Both the position numbers and the translations under genes were made by a program. A stretch of DNA of 5,367 nt from an uncultured bacterium (lineage in GTDB: Bacteria; Bacillota; Clostridia; Oscillospirales; Butyricicoccaceae): positions 1 to 5,367 of the forward strand of contig CAJMOV010000151.1 of NCBI GenBank assembly GCA_905215125.1, given 5' to 3'. The notes under the pieces were generated by a model. That model searched no databases. It had not been told where the DNA came from and saw only the letters and a list, made by a program, of their open reading frames with translations. Each line of letters begins with the position of its first letter. The first letter of the stretch is position 1. This document shows positions 1 to 5,266 of this stretch, in pieces.

Positions 1-78
1 CCGATGTGTAAAACGCCGGCCCGTGTTTTTGCCCCGGCCCAGCCTTTGCAGCAGCAGTGTAAAACGGAAAAATCCTGC

Positions 79-107
79 TTGACTTTTTCGCTGAATTGGG
101 GTATAGT
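79..107 (+). promoter_or_regulatory. SigA-type promoter for the ylxM-ffh operon
   Basis: TTGACT (79-84) and TATAGT (102-107) are separated by exactly 17 bases, each one mismatch or so from the vegetative consensus. The expected start of transcription is near 113-115, giving a leader of about 43 bases before the GTG start of ylxM. Its presence suggests that this operon is transcribed on its own, not only by read-through from an upstream gene. The match is by eye only. Confidence 0.75.
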
Positions 108-143
108 ATTTCATGTTGTAAAGCAAGTGGACTTTACAGAAAA

Positions 144-149
144 GGGAGG
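144..149 (+). promoter_or_regulatory. Ribosome binding site that fixes the ylxM start
   Basis: GGGAGG lies 7 bases before GTG at 157. The in-frame ATG codons at 178 and 184 have no such motif at a workable distance, and the ATG at 4 lies upstream of the promoter. This favours the GTG start. Confidence 0.75.
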
Positions 150-156
150 GGACGCC

Positions 157-525
157 GTGAAAAGCGATACGTTTACCATGTCGATGCTCTTTGATTTTTA
201 CGGCGACCTGCTGACCGATAAGCAGAAAGAGCTGTTTGATTTGTATTATAATGAAGACCTTTCCCTGTCGGAGATTGCCGAGCATGCCGAGATTTCCCGT
301 CAGGGCGTGCGCGACGCCATTGTGCGCGCCGAGACCATTCTGCGCGACACGGAGGATCGCCTGCGCCTTGTGCGCCGTTACGGCAGCGTTGAGGGAAAGG
401 TGCGTAAAATCGCCGAGGAAGCCGATTACATCGGCCGGGTCAACGCGCAGGTGCGCAATTATGAAATCGCCGCCCACGTCGAGACCATCCAGAGCCTGGC
501 CCGCGAACTGATGGGAGACAGCTGA
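157..525 (+). CDS. ylxM: YlxM family DNA/RNA-binding protein, SRP-associated (UPF0122)
   Basis: The 122-residue product matches the YlxM/UPF0122 family. It opens with the typical LFDFYGDLLTDKQKELFDLYY stretch (residues 11-31 with GTG as start). A helix-turn-helix resembling sigma-factor region 4 follows at about 34-60 (LSLSEIAEHAEISRQGVRDAI), and the rest is charged and helical. In streptococci YlxM has been reported to interact with the signal recognition particle and modulate Ffh activity; that role is inferred here from family and position. The GTG at 157 is chosen because it has a GGGAGG motif 7 bases upstream and gives the usual N-terminal length. Its stop overlaps the ffh start (TGATG), so translation of the two is probably coupled. 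In many Firmicutes ftsY precedes ylxM, but only 78 bases upstream of the promoter are visible and they show no recognisable gene. Confidence 0.92.
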   Translation: MKSDTFTMSMLFDFYGDLLTDKQKELFDLYYNEDLSLSEIAEHAEISRQGVRDAIVRAETILRDTEDRLRLVRRYGSVEGKVRKIAEEADYIGRVNAQVRNYEIAAHVETIQSLARELMGDS

Positions 526-1859
526 TGGCATTTGAAGGATTAACGGAAAAGCTCAATAAGGTGTGTAAAGGCCTGCGCTCGCGCGGGCGGCTGACTGAAA
601 GCGACGTCAAGGAGGCCATGCGGGAAATCCGCATGGCGCTGCTGGAGGCTGACGTCAACTTCCGCGTCGCCAAGGATTTTATCGCCCGCGTCACGGAAAA
701 GGCGGTGGGCGAGGACATTCTGGAAAGCCTGTCGCCGGCCCAGCAGGTCATCAAGATCGTCAACGACGAGCTTTGCGCCCTGATGGGCGGGGGACAAAGC
801 CGCATCCGCATGGCCAATAACCCGCCTACGGTCATTATGTTCGTCGGCCTGCAGGGCGCCGGCAAGACGACAAACATCGCCAAGCTGGCCGGCTACTTTA
901 AAAAGAGGGAAAACCGCCGTCCCCTGCTGTGCGCCTGCGACGTGTACCGTCCGGCGGCCATCGATCAGCTCAAGGTGGTCGGCGGCAAGCTGGATATCCC
1001 CGTGTTTGAGCAGGGGCAGGGAGACCCGGTCGCTATTGCCTCCGCGGCCTACGAGCACGCGAGAAGGCACGGCAACGACATGCTGTTCATCGACACGGCG
1101 GGCCGCCTGCACATCGACGAGCAGCTGATGGATGAGCTTAGGCGCATCAAGGCGGCAGTCAAGCCGCATGAGATTATGCTGGTCGTCGACGGCATGACAG
1201 GGCAGGACGCCGTCAACGCCGCCTCTGCTTTTGACGAAGCGCTGGGCATTGATTCGGTGCTCATGACCAAGCTGGACGGCGACAGCCGCGGCGGCGCCGC
1301 GCTCTCCATCCGCGCGGTGACGGGCAAGCCCATCAAATACTGCGGTATGGGGGAAAAGCTGGACGCCATCGAGCCGTTCCACCCCGACCGCATGGCTTCA
1401 CGAATCCTGGGAATGGGGGATGTTATGTCCCTCATCGAAAAGGCGCAGCAGAGCTTTGACGAGAAAAAAACGCAGGATTTGGAAAAAAAGATGCGTTCGG
1501 GCAAGCTGACGCTGACCGACTTTTATGATCAGATGTGCCAGATGAAAAATATGGGGGGCATGGGGGAAATCGCCGCCATGCTGCCCGGCGGGGCGGGCAA
1601 GGCACTGGCCGGCGCCCAGCTGGACGAAAAACAGATGGCGCGGATCGAAGCCATTATCCTGTCCATGACCCCGCGCGAACGGGATAACCCTGATATCCTC
1701 AATTTCAGCCGCAAAAAGCGCATTGCCGCCGGGTGTGGACTGAGGATTGAAGACGTTAACCGGCTGCTCAAGCAGTTTGACGCGGCGCAGAAGCTGATGA
1801 AACAGCTGGCCGGCGGCGGCAAAAAGCTGCGCCGCGGCGGCTTCAAGCTTCCCTTTTAG
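525..1859 (+). CDS. ffh: Signal recognition particle GTPase Ffh (SRP54)
   Basis: This is a complete 444-residue Ffh, the protein subunit of the bacterial signal recognition particle. It binds SRP RNA and signal sequences of nascent membrane and secreted proteins, and docks with FtsY at the membrane. The N domain spans about residues 1-90. The GTPase domain follows, with P-loop GLQGAGKTT (108-116), DVYRPAAIDQL (139-149), DTAGR (190-194) and TKLDGD (248-253). The M domain runs from about 300 to the end. It holds the finger-loop region around 355-370 and the RNA-binding helix-turn-helix with SRKKRIAAGCG (395-405) and DVNRLLKQF (410-418). The tail is short and basic, with little of the extra methionine seen in some homologues. 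GGGAG at 513-517 serves as ribosome binding site, 7 bases before the ATG that overlaps the ylxM stop. All diagnostic motifs are intact. Confidence 0.98.
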   Translation: MAFEGLTEKLNKVCKGLRSRGRLTESDVKEAMREIRMALLEADVNFRVAKDFIARVTEKAVGEDILESLSPAQQVIKIVNDELCALMGGGQSRIRMANNPPTVIMFVGLQGAGKTTNIAKLAGYFKKRENRRPLLCACDVYRPAAIDQLKVVGGKLDIPVFEQGQGDPVAIASAAYEHARRHGNDMLFIDTAGRLHIDEQLMDELRRIKAAVKPHEIMLVVDGMTGQDAVNAASAFDEALGIDSVLMTKLDGDSRGGAALSIRAVTGKPIKYCGMGEKLDAIEPFHPDRMASRILGMGDVMSLIEKAQQSFDEKKTQDLEKKMRSGKLTLTDFYDQMCQMKNMGGMGEIAAMLPGGAGKALAGAQLDEKQMARIEAIILSMTPRERDNPDILNFSRKKRIAAGCGLRIEDVNRLLKQFDAAQKLMKQLAGGGKKLRRGGFKLPF

Positions 1860-1910
1860 GCAATAACACATTGCATAGACAAGGCGTGCGGACCGGACCT
1901 GTACCTGGAG

Positions 1911-1954
1911 CCCGTGCGCGCCGCTTCCCGCAGGGCTGTGGAAAGCAGCACGGG
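1911..1954 (+). other. Stem-loop in the 169-base ffh-rpsP gap
   Basis: CCCGTGC (1911-1917) pairs perfectly with GCACGGG (1948-1954). Inside, GCTTCCC (1923-1929) can pair with GGAAAGC (1940-1946) with one mismatch, leaving a ten-base loop. No run of T follows, so it does not look like an intrinsic terminator. It could be an mRNA processing or stability element, or part of a ribosomal-protein leader upstream of rpsP. No known riboswitch or leader family is recognised, and a chance hairpin in GC-rich DNA is possible. The rest of the gap (1860-2014) shows no convincing promoter or gene. Confidence 0.35.
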
Positions 1955-2028
1955 GAAGGGGTGGCATGGCTTTTACGAATGGGCCCCGCCATACGCCGGC
2001 AGAGAAAAATATACGGAGGTGAAAAAGC

Positions 2029-2268
2029 ATGGTTAAGATCAGACTGAAGAGAATGGGCGCCAAGAAAGCGCCGTTTTACCGCGTTATCGTGGCCGATTCC
2101 CGCTTCCCGCGCGACGGTCGGTTTATCGAGGAGCTGGGCATCTACAACCCGCTGACCAATCCTGCCGAAATCAAGGTGGATGCCGAGCGTGTTCAGCAGT
2201 GGATTAAAAACGGGGCGCAGCCGACCGACACCGTTCGCGGCCTGCTCAAAAAGGCCGGTGTTCTGTAA
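2029..2268 (+). CDS. rpsP: 30S ribosomal protein S16
   Basis: The 79-residue product is a full-length bS16, close to the family's usual 80-90 residues. It starts with the signature [20 protein letters not shown] and continues with [21 protein letters not shown] and the C-terminal [21 protein letters not shown] region. S16 binds 16S rRNA early in 30S subunit assembly. The start is certain. The Shine-Dalgarno sequence GGAGGTGA (2015-2022) is nearly perfect and 6 bases from ATG, as expected for a highly expressed ribosomal protein. It is separated from ffh by 169 bases but from khpA by only 2. Transcription probably comes from the ylxM promoter, because no clear promoter was found in the gap. 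Confidence 0.98.
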   Translation: MVKIRLKRMGAKKAPFYRVIVADSRFPRDGRFIEELGIYNPLTNPAEIKVDAERVQQWIKNGAQPTDTVRGLLKKAGVL

Positions 2269-2270
2269 GC

Positions 2271-2516
2271 ATGGATAATGGGAGCGTCAAGGAGCTGCTG
2301 CGCTATATTGTGCAGAGCCTAGTCAAGGATCCCGACGCCATTTCCATTGAGGAAGTGGAGACGGGCGACACCGTGACCCTTCAGCTGCGCGTCGCGCCGG
2401 AGGATATGGGCAAGGTCATCGGCCGCCAGGGCAGGATCGCAAAGGAAATCCGCGCCCTGGTCAAGGCGCATGGCCTGCGCGACGGGCGCAAGGTTATGGT
2501 CGATATCCTGGATTGA
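2271..2516 (+). CDS. khpA: KhpA, small KH-domain RNA-binding protein (YlqC)
   Basis: The 81-residue product is a single KH domain preceded by a short helix. The nucleic-acid-binding GxxG loop is GRQG at residues 51-54 within GKVIGRQGRIAKEIRALVKA, the family signature. In other Firmicutes KhpA pairs with KhpB (Jag/EloR) as an RNA chaperone that affects cell elongation and division and binds many transcripts. The start lies two bases after the rpsP stop, and no strong ribosome binding site precedes it. Translation therefore probably depends on coupling to rpsP. In related genomes rimM, trmD and rplS commonly follow. Here a terminator and a convergent gene follow instead. Confidence 0.95.
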   Translation: MDNGSVKELLRYIVQSLVKDPDAISIEEVETGDTVTLQLRVAPEDMGKVIGRQGRIAKEIRALVKAHGLRDGRKVMVDILD

Positions 2517-2553
2517 ACGGCCTGCGGCGCGGCGGCAGGATCGAAACAAAACA

Positions 2554-2592
2554 ACAGTGAGCTGTGCATGCTGCACAGCTCACTGTCATTTT
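2554..2592. terminator. Hairpin terminator after khpA, probably bidirectional
   Basis: A perfect 15-bp inverted repeat (ACAGTGAGCTGTGCA at 2554-2568 with its complement at 2572-2586) encloses a three-base loop. On the plus strand it is followed by CATTTTATT, a modest U tract. On the minus strand the other side reads TTGTTTTGTTT, also U-rich. It lies between convergent khpA and the minus-strand reductase gene, where a two-way terminator is expected. Confidence 0.8.
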
Positions 2593-2630
2593 ATTGACCA
2601 TATACGACGAAATGCCTGGCCTTTTTATAT

Positions 2631-3260
2631 TTATGCCTGTACGATGGAGATGCGCTGGCCGATGTGCTGGCCTGACATCGCTTCGTCGATCATGGCGATG
2701 GCGTAATCGGCGTAGCTGACGACGCTTTGGCCCGAATGGCTCACGGTCAGCTCTTCACCGCCCAGGATATATTTGCCGGTGCGCGGCCCTTCGGCCTGGA
2801 AATCGGCGGCAGGGCTGACGTAAGTCCAGCGGACATCCGGACAGCCGCGCAGGAAGGCGAGGGCCTGGTCATGGGCGGCGGCAAGGGGCTTGAAGGCGTC
2901 GGGGAAATCGGGGCCGTCCGAAACGCGCAGGGCGTGCTCTTTGTCAACATACAGTGTACCGGCCCCACCGACGATGAGCAGGCGGGTATTGCTGCCGGAC
3001 AGCAGGGCGCACAGGTGACGCACGGCCTGGGGGATGCCGGGGATGGTTTCCGGAGTCCAGGCGCCGAAAGCGTCGACGACGACGTCAAAGCCGGCGAGAT
3101 CGGCGGCTGTCAAAGAAAAAATATCCTTACAGACGGCCTTTTTTGCAGCGCTCTTGTTTTCGCCCCGCACGATGGCGGTGACGTCGGCCCCGCGCGCCAT
3201 CGCTTCCTTGACAATAAGGCGGCCGGCTTTTCCGTTTGCGCAGACAACTGCAATTTTCAT
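2631..3260 (-). CDS. NAD(P)-binding reductase-like protein, COG2910/YwnB type
   Basis: The 209-residue product is a small single-domain Rossmann protein of the atypical short-chain dehydrogenase/NmrA-like group, annotated in relatives as NAD(P)H-binding protein or putative NADH-flavin reductase. The nucleotide-binding loop after the first strand is CANGKAG (7-13), where many relatives have GATGKTG; the two later glycines are kept. Arg32 after the second strand (AIVRG) would suit the NADP phosphate. RLLIVGGAGTLY (93-104), TYVSPAADF (146-154), RTGKYILGGEEL (160-171) and SYADYAIAMIDE (182-193) are typical of this family. There is no signal peptide or membrane segment, so it should be cytosolic. 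The ATG at 3260 is chosen because GGAGG lies 8 bases upstream and it begins the Rossmann strand directly. The substrate is unknown. Divergence from an HxlR-type regulator suggests a role in redox or electrophile stress. Confidence 0.85.
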   Translation of the reverse strand: MKIAVVCANGKAGRLIVKEAMARGADVTAIVRGENKSAAKKAVCKDIFSLTAADLAGFDVVVDAFGAWTPETIPGIPQAVRHLCALLSGSNTRLLIVGGAGTLYVDKEHALRVSDGPDFPDAFKPLAAAHDQALAFLRGCPDVRWTYVSPAADFQAEGPRTGKYILGGEELTVSHSGQSVVSYADYAIAMIDEAMSGQHIGQRISIVQA

Positions 3261-3268
3261 GGTAGGTT

Positions 3269-3273
3269 CCTCC
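3269..3273 (-). promoter_or_regulatory. Ribosome binding site that fixes the reductase start
   Basis: GGAGG on the minus strand sits 8 bases before ATG at 3260. An in-frame ATG at 3320 would add 20 unrelated residues and lies close to the predicted transcription start, so it is not favoured. Confidence 0.75.
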
Positions 3274-3315
3274 GTTTTGCTTGGGTTTAGGCGGCGATCC
3301 CGCCCCTGTGCTTCC

Positions 3316-3344
3316 ATCATACAACGACGCTTGACGCTTGAAAA
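3316..3344 (-). promoter_or_regulatory. Candidate promoter for the reductase gene
   Basis: Read on the minus strand, TTTTCA (3344-3339) and TATGAT (3321-3316) are spaced by 17 bases. The -10 box is good and the -35 box weak, as expected of a regulated promoter. It would give a leader of about 50 bases. The spacer carries a tandem repeat of GACGCTT on the plus strand (3326-3332 and 3333-3339). Confidence 0.5.
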
Positions 3345-3349
3345 GTACG

Positions 3350-3361
3350 CACAATATTGTG
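3350..3361. promoter_or_regulatory. 12-bp perfect palindrome, candidate operator
   Basis: CACAATATTGTG is self-complementary over all 12 bases and AT-rich in a GC-rich setting. It lies 5 bases upstream of the -35 box of the reductase promoter and about 38 bases upstream of the -35 box of the regulator promoter. It is therefore well placed as a binding site for a dimeric winged-helix regulator, plausibly the adjacent HxlR protein. Binding is inference. Confidence 0.45.
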
Positions 3362-3363
3362 GT

Positions 3364-3385
3364 ATGGTTTCGCCGCGGTAACCAT
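3364..3385. promoter_or_regulatory. Interrupted dyad, second candidate operator
   Basis: The arms ATGGTT (3364-3369) and AACCAT (3380-3385) are perfect inverted repeats separated by 10 bases, with CCGCGG inside (3373-3378). The arm centres are 16 bases apart, roughly one and a half helical turns. It ends 13 bases before the -35 box of the regulator promoter, so it could serve autoregulation. Chance is not excluded. Confidence 0.35.
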
Positions 3386-3398
3386 TGCGTCTGCGCGC

Positions 3399-3427
3399 TT
3401 GACAGCGGCCCGGCGCTGTTTTAAGAT
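3399..3427 (+). promoter_or_regulatory. SigA-type promoter for the HxlR-family regulator
   Basis: TTGACA (3399-3404, full consensus) and TAAGAT (3422-3427) are separated by 17 bases. Transcription should begin near 3434, about 20 bases before the ATG at 3455, which leaves room for the ribosome binding site GGGAG (3444-3448) in a short leader. Confidence 0.8.
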
Positions 3428-3454
3428 AAAGCTATCAAGAAAAGGGAGACTGCC

Positions 3455-3777
3455 ATGGAGACAAAAGCCCTGCCCAACTGCCCGGTGGAAACGACGCTGA
3501 TGCTGATATGCGACAAGTGGAAGGTGCTGGTGCTGCGCGATCTGCTGTCGGGCGCAAAGCGATTTGGCCAGCTGAAAAAGTCCCTTTCCGGCGTCAGCCA
3601 GAAGGTGCTGACAGTACAGCTGCGCCAGGTGGAGGAAGACGGACTGCTCACTCGCACCGTTTATGCAGAGGTGCCTCCCCGCGTCGAATACGCTTTGACC
3701 GAGCTGGGGCGCAGTCTGGCCCCTTGCTGGACGCCATGCGCGCCTGGGGGGAATGGTATCAGGCGCGGCAGGGGTGA
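3455..3777 (+). pseudogene. HxlR-family winged-helix regulator, frameshifted near its 3' end
   Basis: The first 90 residues are a clear HxlR/YodB-type regulator. They include the N-terminal Cys9 in NCPVETTLMLICDKWK, the motif LRDLLSGAKRFGQLKKSL, the recognition helix SGVSQKVLTVQLRQVEEDGLL, and VPPRVEYALTELGRSLAP. After Pro90 the frame is lost. The expected ending LLDAMRAWGEWYQARQG is encoded one frame over and stops at 3775-3777. Adding one C to the four-C run at 3720-3723 restores a normal 107-residue protein. As read, translation instead continues into unrelated sequence to 3943 (162 residues), across the terminator and antisense to the next gene. The lost C-terminal helix usually helps dimerisation, so the product is probably impaired. 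In relatives the N-terminal Cys senses quinones, diamide or aldehydes. A sequencing or assembly error in the C run is a real alternative to a mutation. Confidence 0.8.
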
Positions 3778-3805
3778 AAAAAAGCGCGGACAGCCGCGCT
3801 TTTTT
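3778..3805. terminator. Bidirectional intrinsic terminator
   Basis: A 12-bp perfect stem is formed by AAAAAAGCGCGG (3778-3789) and CCGCGCTTTTTT (3794-3805) with loop ACAG. The GC core is flanked by an A run on one side and a T run on the other, so it works in both directions. It begins one base after the original regulator stop at 3775-3777, and it lies 7 bases beyond the stop of the minus-strand amidohydrolase. Its position supports 3777 as the ancestral end of the regulator. Confidence 0.92.
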
Positions 3806-3812
3806 ATATGGC

Positions 3813-5237
3813 TTACAGCTTTTCGGTGCGCATGTAGCAGGCGTTTTTGCCATCCAGCTCCCAGAACTTTTCGCTGCCCAGCTCGGCGAGACGATCGGCC
3901 TGGACCTGGGCGTCGTCCAGTACTTCCTCCAGGGAGAAGGTGAGGGGAACGCGATGCTCGACGATGAAGCGGCCCTTGACCATGACGGTGTCGACAACGT
4001 CGCCGCGGGCGGCGTAAACCAGGTTGGGGACCAGGTTGCGCATGGGCTTGACATAGACGGGGGACATAGCGGGGCTGCGCAGATCGACGAGGATGAGGTC
4101 GGCGTCCTTCCCGGCGCGGATAGAACCGGTGACGCTTCCGATGCCCAGGGCCTGGGCGCCTTCGACCGTCGCCATGCGCAATACCTTCCAGGCGGGCATG
4201 ACCTCTGGGTTGCCGGCGCGGATTTTATTGAACAGGGCGGTCAGCTTCATTTCGGCAAAAATATCGTGGCAGTTGTTGCCAGGGGCCTGATCGCTGCCCA
4301 GGCCGGCGACGCCGCCCGCCGCCATAAAGTCAGCCGCCGGGGGGACGATGCCGTCGATAATGCCGATGGAGGCCGAGCACAGCACCATATGGCAGCCGGT
4401 GGAGGCGGCCAGCCTGACCTCGTCCGGTTCGGCGTCGGTTAAATGGATGCCGGTGACGCCGGCGTCGAGAAAGCCCATTTCGGCCAGCAGGGGGATGCTG
4501 CGGCGGCCGTAGCGCATCAGCATTTGCTTGGATTCGCGCTCGCCCTGTTCGAGATGGATGTGGATGCGGGTGCCCAGCTCGCGCGCAAGGGCCTTGACCT
4601 GCTTCAGGGTATCCTGCGAGACAAAGTCGGCCCCCTGCGGGCCAAGGCGGATGAGGATGCGCCCGCCGTCGGCGCCGTTGTAGCGGTCGTAGATTTCGCG
4701 AAAGTCGCGCAGGCATTTCTGCCCCAGCTCGGGGACAAGCTCGTACAGCTCGCCCGGGCGATAAACGCGGCTGACGGCGTCGCGGATGCGGACGCTCAGA
4801 TTGCCGCGCGCACCGATTTTCTGAACGAAGGAGCAGCTGGCGTCCATATCGAAGCCGTCGTCGCCGATGGTTGTCGTGCCGTTCAGCACCGCTTCGGCGA
4901 TGGCCAGGCGGGTGCCGGCGTCGGTGGCAGGGACGTCGTATTTTTCGATAAAGGGCATCAGCCCTTCCATCATCCAGTTGCCCACATCCTGCGCAAGGCC
5001 GCGGGAAATGCAGTAGCCGCAATGCATATGCCCGTCAATCAGCCCGGGCATGAGCAGCTTGTCGGGCGCGTCGACCATCCGCTCTGCCCTGTATTCGCGC
5101 TCGATGTCCGCTGCGGGGGCGACGGCGAGGATCCGGCCGCGATCGATGGCCACGGCATGGCTTTCACGGTACCCGACGCCCTCGCCTTCCATGGTCAGCA
5201 TATGGCGCGTCTTGATGATGGTGTCGATTTTTTGCAT
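3813..5237 (-). CDS. Amidohydrolase, TrzA/MtaD/SsnA-like metal-dependent hydrolase
   Basis: The 474-residue product has the length and layout of cytosolic metal-dependent amidohydrolases that deaminate or dechlorinate nitrogen-rich ring compounds. A small beta-rich domain at the N-terminus and again from about 372 (GSIRAGKDADLILVDL) flanks a TIM-barrel core. Expected metal ligands are visible: His70 and His72 in GLIDGHMHCG, His228 in HIHLEQGERE, and Asp316 in GLGSDQAPGNN; His265 in TGIHLTDAEPDEV is the further conserved histidine. The usual catalytic Glu three residues after the barrel His is replaced by Gln231, with Glu230 next to it. WMMEGLMPFIEKYD (88-101) corresponds to the family's W-L...P-E loop. 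ATG at 5237 is preferred because GGGAGG lies 7 bases upstream. The substrate cannot be named; candidates include modified purines, triazine-like or guanidino compounds. It is alone on its strand within the window, convergent with the regulator. Confidence 0.88.
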   Translation of the reverse strand: MQKIDTIIKTRHMLTMEGEGVGYRESHAVAIDRGRILAVAPAADIEREYRAERMVDAPDKLLMPGLIDGHMHCGYCISRGLAQDVGNWMMEGLMPFIEKYDVPATDAGTRLAIAEAVLNGTTTIGDDGFDMDASCSFVQKIGARGNLSVRIRDAVSRVYRPGELYELVPELGQKCLRDFREIYDRYNGADGGRILIRLGPQGADFVSQDTLKQVKALARELGTRIHIHLEQGERESKQMLMRYGRRSIPLLAEMGFLDAGVTGIHLTDAEPDEVRLAASTGCHMVLCSASIGIIDGIVPPAADFMAAGGVAGLGSDQAPGNNCHDIFAEMKLTALFNKIRAGNPEVMPAWKVLRMATVEGAQALGIGSVTGSIRAGKDADLILVDLRSPAMSPVYVKPMRNLVPNLVYAARGDVVDTVMVKGRFIVEHRVPLTFSLEEVLDDAQVQADRLAELGSEKFWELDGKNACYMRTEKL

Positions 5238-5244
5238 GGTCAAA

Positions 5245-5250
5245 CCTCCC
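5245..5250 (-). promoter_or_regulatory. Ribosome binding site that fixes the amidohydrolase start
   Basis: GGGAGG on the minus strand lies 7 bases before ATG at 5237. A possible in-frame TTG start at 5252 is directly adjacent to this motif and has no site of its own, so it is rejected. Confidence 0.75.
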
Positions 5251-5252
5251 AA

Positions 5253-5266
5253 AGCGCCGGGGCGCT
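5253..5266. promoter_or_regulatory. Short dyad in the amidohydrolase leader
   Basis: AGCGCC and GGCGCT form 6-bp inverted arms around two bases, directly upstream of the ribosome binding site. A -10-like TAAAAT lies just upstream on the minus strand (5274-5269), but no matching -35 box was found 16-18 bases further up. If that -10 is used, the dyad would cover the transcription start, as an operator could. It may be chance. The rest of 5267-5367 shows no gene or site I can support. Confidence 0.25.

Noticed and set aside
10..29. Possible terminator hairpin for an upstream gene
   Set aside because: AAAAC can pair with GTTTT around a GC-rich loop, but the stem is mostly A-T with a G-T pair and no gene end can be assigned.
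4..156. N-terminal extension of ylxM from an ATG at 4
   Set aside because: It lies upstream of a good promoter, has no family similarity and no ribosome binding site. The GTG at 157 fits the family.
540..1382. Long minus-strand open frame (280 codons) opposite ffh
   Set aside because: It is the antisense shadow of an unmistakable ffh gene in GC-rich DNA, and its product resembles no family I recognise.
1725..1745. GCG instead of GSG in the Ffh RNA-binding motif (Cys404)
   Set aside because: As I recall, Escherichia coli Ffh also reads RIAAGCG here, so this is a normal variant.
1860..2028. SRP RNA gene next to ffh
   Set aside because: The conserved SRP RNA core around GGTCCGGAAGGAAGCAGCC is not present in the gap.
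2727..3290. Plus-strand open frame opposite the reductase gene
   Set aside because: The minus-strand frame has family motifs, a ribosome binding site and a terminator. The plus-strand frame has none.
3778..3943. Extended 162-residue form of the regulator as a real fusion protein
   Set aside because: The extra residues cross a terminator and are antisense to the amidohydrolase. The proper C-terminus is present in the next frame.
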